Shown here piece by piece: positions 57,206 through 64,000 of a stretch of DNA of 64,000 nt (positions are counted from its first letter, which is position 1; each line of letters opens with the position of its first letter). The notes below the pieces were generated by a model, which saw nothing but the letters and a program-made list of their open reading frames with translations, searched no databases and was not told the DNA's origin. The position numbers and the translations under genes are program-made. This DNA comes from Bathynomus jamesi (taxonomy: Eukaryota > Arthropoda > Malacostraca > Isopoda > Cirolanidae). The stretch is taken from NCBI GenBank assembly GCA_023014485.1, contig JAJOZX010012230.1, positions 1 through 64,000 on the forward strand, in the 5' to 3' direction.

Positions 57206-58214
57206 TTATGAATACCTAAATGTTTCTGTTTGTTTTTCTTTAAGTTTGTTGTTTAGTTCTGTGTTGAGCTGTTGTATCTGCTGTTTTATGGCTTCTGTGT
57301 GTGGTGTTTGTGTGTTATGTTTGAGGTTGTTACGTTGCCTTATGAGGTGGGCTATTTCTCTAGTGTAATTTGGGTTGTATTTCGTAATGCTGCCCTTGGG
57401 TATGTATTTGTTTGCATTATTGATGATCTGATTAAATGTCTTGAGTGTTGTATTGATGTTTATAATGGGTGTGCTGTTTAATGTGGTGAGTTGTTCCTCT
57501 CTCTGTATTTTGAAATGTTCCCAATCAGCTTTCTTGTAATTTCTGTAAGTGTGCTTAAGGCTGGTGGGGCAGAGTGTAGAACGTGTTATAATGATGATGG
57601 GCAGGTGATCTGATGACAGTTGTTTTTCTGTTCTCCAGTGTGTATGTGTTGCTAGTGAGGGGGAACAGAACGTTACGTCTGGGGAGGAGTTTGAGTATCC
57701 TGCTTGATGTGGTATGTGTGTATGTTCTTCTGTGTTGTTAAGAATGAAGAGGCTGTTTAGTTGTGTGGCTATGTTGGCGCCTCTGGTGTTGTTTTGGTTG
57801 TGCAGGTACCAACTAGTGTCTTTAGCGTTGAAGTCTCCTCCTAAGATAACATTAGTGAGAGAGGCCAGATTGTGTAACTGTGGATTATAATTGGCTGGCA
57901 CCTGAGGTGAACTATCTGGTGGGATGTAAATGTTGATGAGTGTGGTGTTGTTTTGCGCGTGTTTTAATGTTAACTGCCTGTATTCCTATCGTGTTATCTG
58001 CTTGGATTGTGTTTGTAATTTTTTGGGTGGCATCAGTGAAGCTAATGCTTTTACGTATGTAAGTGATAAGTCCAACCCCGTGATCCCCAGTACGATCTTG
58101 ACGGATCGCCGTGAAGTCAGGGATGGTGGGTCTTTTGTGTGTGCGTTTTAGTTTTGTTTCTTGTATAAGTGCTATGTGAATGTTTTGTTTGTGTACGAAT
58201 TCCCTAAGCTGCAT
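57206..58214 (-). pseudogene. LINE AP-endonuclease
   Basis: The first block (58214-57912) has FVHKQNIHIALIQETKL, AIRQDRTGDHGVGLITYIRK. The second (57901-57206) has VILGGDFNAKDTSW, PDVTFCSPSLATHTHW, and the catalytic LSSDHLPI. A frame change near 57905 separates them. The tail runs into a coiled, Gln/Asn-rich linker before RT, then a frame break at 57206. Confidence 0.85.
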
Positions 58215-58455
58215 GATTTTGTTTGTGAGGCCATCTACGTTGTATTATAATATGTTAATATTATGCTTCTGTAAGACACATGGTCTTATTGTGTCTATGT
58301 CTTTGTGTATGGTGACATGTGTAAGTTCTAGTGGGGCCTGGATTACTTAATAAAATTTGCCTGATTCACCCTCATTTTAAAAATGTTTATACCTATTTGG
58401 CAACTCAGTTGGGGATTTGAAGCGCAGCCATTTTTGCAAGAGTAATCCCCTAGAC

Positions 58456-58655
58456 CGGTGGTCGGCGAACAGGGGTAAATTACCCCAAATGGGATACATT
58501 TAAACATTTTGGGGGTAATGCGTGCGGTATGAGACACCATATGCAACAATTTTAAGAGCAATTGGCTTGTTTTTGTTTACTTTGAAGTCTGAGGGTAATT
58601 TCATTTTACTCAAATAGATTTTTGGGTAATACCCAAAAAAGTTCCCCGACCCATG
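58456..58655. mobile_element. Buster-like hAT MITE, copy 1
   Basis: 200 bp, ends CGGTGGTCGGCGAAC and GTTCCCCGACCCATG, perfect 8-bp duplication CCCTAGAC (58448-58455, 58656-58663). About 96% identical by eye to 59756-59957. Confidence 0.95.
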
Positions 58656-58981
58656 CCCTAGACTAATAATTAATCTAACCTAATAATAACTTGTCGATAG
58701 AATGTCAAGTTGATCAGATATCGTGAGGCCTATCCCTACAACCAAATGTTCTTATACTTTAATGGAAGACTTTAAAAAGTAGACTTATTGGCCGGGTAAA
58801 AAAAAAAATGGTACTTACGTATTAACGGGGGCCACCACATATTGATGATTGGTTAGGTTAAGTTGTAATATTTTCGTTAGTTGAAAATTTCTAATACATC
58901 ATATTTTTTAAATAGCAATATTTTTTAAAATATTTTTTTATACAATTTTCTGAAAAAAAATTACTTTTTTTAGGCTTATTC

Positions 58982-60082
58982 ATGATGAAAATTTGGGATC
59001 TACCAAAAAGTGAAGAAGATGAGGTCTCTTTTTTGCAAGCCAAAGAAATTCTACCTGCTGAACGTATATGCGAAAAAGGTCACAAGATGAAGCTGTACTT
59101 TGGGGAAAGAATTCAATGGTGCTGTAATATTAGTAGTTGCCGTAGTAAAGTAAACATGCGCGTTGGGAACTGGTTTATGGGATCACGGCTTCCTTTTGTA
59201 ACTGCTCTCCGTTTTATTTACTGCTGGTCAGAAGAAATGACTTCGATAGATTGGTGCCACCGACAATTGGACATGGCGGACAAAACTACAATAGACTGGA
59301 ATAATTACCTCAGAGAAGTGTGCGTAGATGCTCTAAAAGCACGGTCAATTAAGAAAATCGGCGGTGATAATTTAATTGTAGAGATCGACGAAAGCCTCTT
59401 TAGTAAACGAAAGAACAATGCCGGTCGTCAACTTCCACAGCAATGGATATTTGGAGGCATTTGTCGTCAAACTAAGGAATGCTTTCTACTTCAAGTTCCT
59501 GATCGTACTGCTTCCACCCTAATGGAGGCTATAAAAAACAATATCGCTCAGGGATCGATAATTTACTCATACTCATGGCCGTCATACATATCGGAACATC
59601 TAGCAGAGTCAGGATTTCAATACTTTAAAGTTAACCACAAGTACAATTTCGTCAATCCGGAAACTGGTACTCACATACAAGAGATCGAAAGGCTCTGTGG
59701 ATCAGCTAAGTGGAGAAATAAAAAGCATCGAGGCACTGCATGCCATCACCTAGAGCAGTGGTCGGCGAACAGGGGTAAATTACCCCAAATGGGGTACATT
59801 TAAAAATTTTGGGGGTAATGCGTGCGGTATGAGACACACCATATGCAACAATTTTAAAAGCAATTGGCTTGTTTTTGTTTACTTTGAAGTCTGGGGGTAA
59901 TTTCATTTTACTCAAATAGATTTTTGGGTAATACCCAAAAAAGTTCCCCGACCCATGACCTAGAGCCATATCTTGCTGAATTTATGTGGCGACAGTTGGT
60001 ACATGATCACGATCCATTCAATTCCATTCTTAATGCTATTAAAAAATTTTGGCCTCCAGAAACAAATGTTTCTAATGTGTGA
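58982..60082 (+). pseudogene. Merlin (ISXO2-like) transposase, split by MITE
   Basis: 258 codons (58982-59755) are open, then a 202-bp MITE intervenes; after the second copy of ACCTAGAG the frame resumes at 59966 and ends at 60082. Without the MITE and one duplication the product would be 296 residues, full length for Merlin. N-terminal zinc ribbon: Cys30, His34, Cys47, Cys48, Cys53. Catalytic region: D136 in VEIDES, QQWIFGG near 154-160, then YSYSWPSY at 195-202 where the family has Asp at position 197; a single G-to-T change would give this Tyr. E236 is present in the IER motif; the usual following Trp is Cys239. So it was probably catalytically dead as well as interrupted. It would excise and insert the element in the nucleus. 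Confidence 0.9.
59756..59957. mobile_element. Buster-like hAT MITE, copy 2, inside Merlin transposase
   Basis: 202 bp, ends CAGTGGTCGGCGAAC and GTTCCCCGACCCATG, perfect 8-bp duplication ACCTAGAG (59748-59755, 59958-59965). Younger than the Merlin insertion. Confidence 0.95.
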
Positions 60083-60259
60083 CATGTGTTAATCATTGTA
60101 AATATTTGAAATATAAATCATTGTAAGTATTTTAAAAAATATTGCTATTTAAAAAATATGATGTATTAAAAATTTTCAACTAACGAAAATATTACAACTT
60201 AACCTAACCAATCATCAATATGTGGTGGCCCCCCGTTAATACGTAAGTACCAAAAAAAT

Positions 60260-60820
60260 TATACCCAATACCCAAGTGTTTTTATTTCTTGTATACTCAT
60301 CATTAGTTGAATTCCACTCACAAAAAATAAGTCCGCTATAAGCCACTAAAATATTTTAAATTAAAAACCTAATTTCTACATCTTTATTAATTCATTTTTG
60401 GGATAAACTATGAATTTAAAGTAAAAAAAATAAATAAAAAAAAAAAATCCCCACTGTTAAAAGCGCAAGTTACCCATTTAACTTTGGTTTCTATGGTTGA
60501 AAATGAAACAGAAAATGTGATGTCAGATGTCAAAAGGGAAGTTATGTTTCTTCCAGAAAAAAAAAATGGAGCAAGACAGAAGTTTTAAAATCTGTGTGTG
60601 CCGTTCGCCAATTGAATTTTGAAAGTCGTTTGAAGTTAGAATCTTAAATTAGGCAGTTGTAATAGCAGAAACTAATAATATGTACTATTACTTAAACGCA
60701 CTACTTACCAGTTTTATGGGGAATTGCTGGCACTGGAAAACGTAAGGACCCATAACCATATCATTGTCCTAGGGCTCCAATGACAAATTTTTGGAATATT
60801 AGTGAACTCACTGCGACACG
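60260..60820. other. No gene recognised
   Basis: AT-rich; nothing beyond short A runs. Confidence 0.5.
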
Positions 60821-60821
60821 A

Positions 60822-60826
<5 letters not shown>

Positions 60827-60861
<35 letters not shown>

Positions 60862-60867
60862 GGTGTG

Positions 60868-60906
<39 letters not shown>
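60827..60906. repeat. (TA)n-(TG)n microsatellites
   Basis: Two TA tracts and a TG tract directly before the LINE 3' fragment. Confidence 0.95.
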
Positions 60907-60929
60907 TTTTTTGTTGTTTTTGTTGAGTT

Positions 60930-61168
60930 TGAACGACGGTTCAGGATCGACCTGCGGTCGACCCCTCTGCAGCATCCCGCCTCATTTGCGGGACTTGGTG
61001 AAAGAGGGAATTGCTCTCTGGTCGCCTCCTGCCCTCGTAGCCAGCCACGCATGGCTGGTCAGGGACTTTGCACAAGAATCTGTCCAGCTGGTTCTTGAAG
61101 TTATTCAGGTTGTGTGGTGGAGATTCCTCACTTCTTTTGGAAGGACATTGAAAAGCTTTGGGCCCCGT
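60930..61168 (-). pseudogene. LINE 3'-end fragment
   Basis: On the minus strand encodes LNNFKNQLDRFLCKVPDQPC and VAGYEGRRRPESNSLFHQVP, the same RT C-terminus as the LINE at 63050-64000, about 88-90% identical. Preceded by KAFQCPSKRSEESPPHN. 5' truncated at the (TA)n tract near 61168. Confidence 0.8.
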
Positions 61169-61169
61169 G

Positions 61170-61211
<42 letters not shown>

Positions 61212-61213
<2 letters not shown>

Positions 61214-61338
61214 GTAAACCCACAAGGAAAACGAAAAATTATTCCAAGGTCTTTCGTGTATTCAGAAGTACACATCGTCAGGGGATTCCTTGTGAATTTA
61301 CATCATTCATTCATTTCACGTGTTTAATTGTGAAATTT
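61212..61338 (-). repeat. Penelope-type terminus, diverged copy
   Basis: Similar to 12080-12255. On the minus strand 61284-61241 reads CTGACGA, T, GTGTA, loop, TACAC, GAAA. Flanked by (TA)n on both sides. Confidence 0.55.
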
Positions 61339-61343
61339 ATCTC

Positions 61344-61381
<38 letters not shown>

Positions 61382-61559
61382 GTGTGTGTGTGTGTGACAC
61401 TGCCGAGCACGGTTTGATAATTAATTATACAATATACAGAATGTTTCCTCTCCTAGTAATATGTTACAGGTTTTGTAAAAGTTTAAACTGATCATTTTGA
61501 AGGGTTCTTTATCAGATACTGGATAGATACTGAGAACCTTTTAAAGAAGGGCTAGGAAT

Positions 61560-62050
61560 ATAATGATCCTTCTGTTGAAACACTGATCATACCCAAGTTA
61601 GAGTATTGCTCGGTCTTAACATCCCCATCTAAAAAAGAAGACATTAGTCAACTACAAAAGATTCAGAGAAGCTTCACAGCCAAGATCACTGAACGCAAAG
61701 AACTAAATTACTGGGAAAGGTTACATGAATTAAATTTATATTCGCCTGAAAGAAGAAAGTGGTACACTATTATTTACACTTGGAAAATAATAGAGGAACT
61801 AGTCCCTGATCTCTTTGAACCCTACAACCACAAATAACAGTAAAAGTAGAAAGAAAGATTGTGTCGTGCTCCCAAATTAAAGGCTGGACAGGGAACATCA
61901 TCAACCCTGAAGGAAAATAGTTTTATTGTGAGAGGACCAAGGCTGTTCAACCAGCTACCCAAGGAACTAAGGAACACGAATGGTGTAGCTGTGGATATCT
62001 TCAAAAAAAACTTTCAGATGAGCCGGGAATACCTAGCTATGTGAAGTGGA
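61560..62050 (+). pseudogene. LINE RT C-terminal remnant
   Basis: Readable across three frames: PKLEYCSVLTSPSKKEDISQ, then KIQRSFTAKITERKELNYWE, then NSFIVRGPRLFNQLPKELRN. The same family of C-termini as at 63050-64000 but much more diverged and on the opposite strand. Confidence 0.7.
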
Positions 62051-62364
62051 GATCGCAAGAAACCAACTTTTTACTTCACCAGGCCAACTCAAGCGAAGGG
62101 GCAACAAGCCTGACCTTCGTCAAATGAAGACTCATCGCACGAAACATCTGAAAGGTTCAAAGGAAAGGAGAGGTATCAACTGAACAAAGCTTAATTAAGT
62201 TTTAACGAAACGTTATGTACTGCATTGATAAATTCCACTACGAGGTTATGCATAAATATCCAAATTAACCAACCCATAAACCCTAGATGGTTCAACCAAC
62301 CAAGCAACCGAGACTACAAAATTCTCGTCAAATCTAGGTAAGAAGACCATACATGCGAAATAAT

Positions 62365-62595
62365 AATGTTTGGAGTTGCTTAACTTCCTTCGTAATGGTA
62401 AAGGTCACGTAACGGTGAGGGGGGGGGGGACAACAACTTTACGTAGTTCCCCAAACATCCACGGGTCGCTAAATTATTTAAACGCAGAGGAGGGTCCTCC
62501 ATCCAACATTTGGACAGCCACAACATCGCTTAACCTGGCTATCTTAACTGGAAGCTGTATTACGACGTAGCCACGACGTGGCGTACCAATCATAT
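62365..62595 (+). repeat. Dispersed SINE-like repeat, copy 3
   Basis: TTAACTTCCTTCGTAATGGT, CAACTTTACGTAGTTCC, CACGGGTCGCTAAATTATTT, GGAGGGTCCTCCATCCAAC; a G run (62418) interrupts it. Confidence 0.6.
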
Positions 62596-62798
62596 TTACA
62601 TGTAAATCATAGACCACTATTTACATCATCACTTCGTCAGTGCTTCCTCCTTCCGTCGTGAATGGCCCCTTCTTCCTTTATATTACCGGTTACTTCCTCT
62701 TTATGAGAAACGTGCGATAAGCGGAAAAAAAAAACTTTCAGATTAAAATTTGAAAATGGCTTTTTCCAAACTTTCTTCATTGAAGGAGAAAACAAAAA

Positions 62799-62829
<31 letters not shown>

Positions 62830-62974
62830 TTTCACTGCCTTTGTAAAACTTTTATTCAATATTTCTTCCGTTTCAAATTTATCGTTCAGTCGATTTTCTT
62901 TATAGAAACTTTATAGAAATGAAATAGCCTCTGCATTTAGGCACTAGTCCGGAAATGTTACAAATTGTGTATTT

Positions 62975-62975
<1 letters not shown>

Positions 62976-63028
<53 letters not shown>
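62976..63028. repeat. (TA)n microsatellite
   Basis: About 26 TA units at the 3' end of the last LINE. Confidence 0.95.
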
Positions 63029-63049
63029 TGTATACTTACATACTTTAGG

Positions 63050-64000
63050 TGAGTTCGAACGACGGTTCAGGATCGACCTACGGTCGACCCCTCTGCAGTA
63101 TCCCGCCTCATTTGCGGGATTTGGTGAAGGAGGAAATTGCTGTCTGATCTCCTCCTGCCCTCGTAGCCAGCAACGTATGGCTGGTCATGGACTTTGCACA
63201 GGAATCTGTCCAGCTGGTTCTTGAAGTTATTCAGGTCGGTGTGCTGGAGATTCTTCACTTCTTTTGGTAGGACATTGAAAAGCTTTGGACCTCTTATTCT
63301 GAGGGTATTTTCCATCCTCGTTTTCATGGCCTCTTGTCCCACCGCAGCTGGGACCGTACAAAATCTGCTTCTTCTCTCATTCCAGTTTGTTTCTATTTCA
63401 TTTATAAGGTTAGGGACAGAGCCCTTAAGTATTTTCTATATGTATATTATTGTGTACTCCTCGCGCCTTCTTTCGAAAGAGTAGAGTTTCAGTGATTGTA
63501 ATCGAGACCAGTACTCTTCACCTTCCGTTTCCTCTATCTTAGATGTAAAAGTCCTTTGTATAGCTTCAGTGTTCGCAATGTCTCGTTTTCTGTATGAGCT
63601 TGTGAGTACTGAGCAATACTCAATTATTGGTAGGACTAGACCAGTGGTGCACAAACTTTTTTGATGTGAGGGCCAAGCGAAGAAAATATCTAAATGTATT
63701 AGCCTACTTACTTTCCATCTCCCTTCACAGAAAACGTTTTCAAAAGTACTTTTATATTCTTACTTTTTCATTGAATTGAAAAGACCCGTGGGGCCACTGA
63801 AAAGACCCGTGGGGGACACATTTGGCCCGCGGGCCAGGGTTTGTGCATCACTGGACTAGACTCTTCCATAATTTGAGCATGATGTTTGCTTTTCTGCTGC
63901 GGAAGCTCCTCCAGATGATTCCCATTATTTTTCTAGCCGTTGTAATTTTGATGTTATAGTGCTCTCTGAATTCTGCATCCGACGACATTATTACTCCAAG
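63050..64000 (-). pseudogene. LINE RT C-terminus, runs off the window
   Basis: From 64000 down to 63050, interrupted by a MITE at 63642-63853. The first readable block (63654-63436) has LVLPIIEYCSVLTSSYRKRD and ANTEAIQRTFTSKIEETEGE, then RRREEYTIIYI. The next (63415-63067) has FCTVPAAVGQEAMKTRMENT, LRIRGPKLFNVLPKEVKNLQ and GYEGRRRSDSNFLLHQIPQM. This is the RT tail of a LINE common in marine invertebrates and arthropods (CR1/RTE-like). The polymerase motifs would lie beyond the window. Confidence 0.8.
63642..63853. mobile_element. Buster-like hAT MITE, second family
   Basis: 212 bp, ends CAGTGGTGCACAAAC and GTTTGTGCATCACTG, subterminal GAGGGCCAAGCG and GCCCGCGGGCCAGG. Perfect 8-bp duplication GACTAGAC (63634-63641, 63854-63861). 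Inserted into the LINE RT tail. Confidence 0.95.

Larger units (their letters stand above)
55095..58240 (-). mobile_element. Jockey/I-like LINE
   Basis: A minus-strand LINE with 5' truncation near 58240 and a 3' tail of CAA triplets (ACCAACAACAACAACAACAA at about 55120-55095). It encodes an AP endonuclease (58214-57206), an RT (56950-56151) and an RT tail with a CHLCQDTPQTIEHIM zinc knuckle (55362-55120). The codon use is strikingly Thr/Asn/His-rich, and the minus strand is C/A-rich, unlike the neighbouring DNA. The clade is inferred from the C-terminal knuckle and the triplet tail. Confidence 0.85.
58810..60251 (+). mobile_element. Merlin DNA transposon
   Basis: 1442 bp including a MITE. 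The ends GGTACTTACGTATTAACGGG and its complement extend as inverted repeats for about 150 bp, containing the GATTGGTTAGGTTAAGT motif. It is flanked by a perfect 8-bp duplication AAAAAAAT (58802-58809, 60252-60259), as expected for Merlin. It encodes one ISXO2-like transposase. Confidence 0.9.

Overview
This window looks like a eukaryotic, most likely arthropod (possibly chelicerate), repeat-dominated intergenic region. It is AT-rich, packed with (TA)n, (CA)n and (CT)n microsatellites, carries many TTAGG-like GGTTAGGTTA stretches, and shows GT..AG introns and LINEs. I see no prokaryotic gene organisation, no rRNA, no CRISPR, and no host housekeeping gene I can name. The organism call is inference from the repeat types; the species is not identified.

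Layout. 0-9 kb: a minisatellite, a pair of tRNA-like SINE heads, and a CR1-like LINE on the minus strand (ORF1 zinc-finger and esterase parts, endonuclease, reverse transcriptase), cut by two younger DNA-transposon insertions. 9-20 kb: palindromic SINE-like units, hAT and Tc1/mariner non-autonomous elements, and one arm of a 1.25-kb dispersed repeat. 20-24 kb: two hAT elements and a broken FEN/XPG-like nuclease gene, itself split by a palindromic mariner. 24.93-31.08 kb: a 6.1-kb element with terminal inverted repeats and two convergent broken genes: a probable RNase H-like transposase on the plus strand, and a FEN/XPG-like nuclease with a CXC cysteine cluster on the minus strand. It resembles the Academ superfamily and is the most interesting element here. 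31-37 kb: a hAT with a perfect 8-bp target duplication and several mariners. 37-42.7 kb: Penelope-like material with GIY-YIG endonuclease and reverse transcriptase, arranged as large inverted repeats. 44-46.4 kb: a three-exon broken gene of a repetitive arthropod protein family. 47-54 kb: hAT and mariner elements, the second copy of the 1.25-kb repeat, a ~115-bp tandem repeat, and a ~1.9-kb palindrome. 55-58.2 kb: a Jockey/I-like LINE. 58.8-60.25 kb: a Merlin transposon, nearly intact but for a 202-bp MITE and a lost catalytic Asp. 60-64 kb: LINE 3' ends and one more MITE.

The genes do not form a host pathway; they are layers of mobile elements nested in one another. Target-site duplications fix the order of insertion in several places. 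Recurring themes are palindromic (fold-back) architecture, 8-bp duplications sharing CTAGA in three Buster-like hAT MITEs, and hammerhead-ribozyme-like cores at Penelope-type termini.
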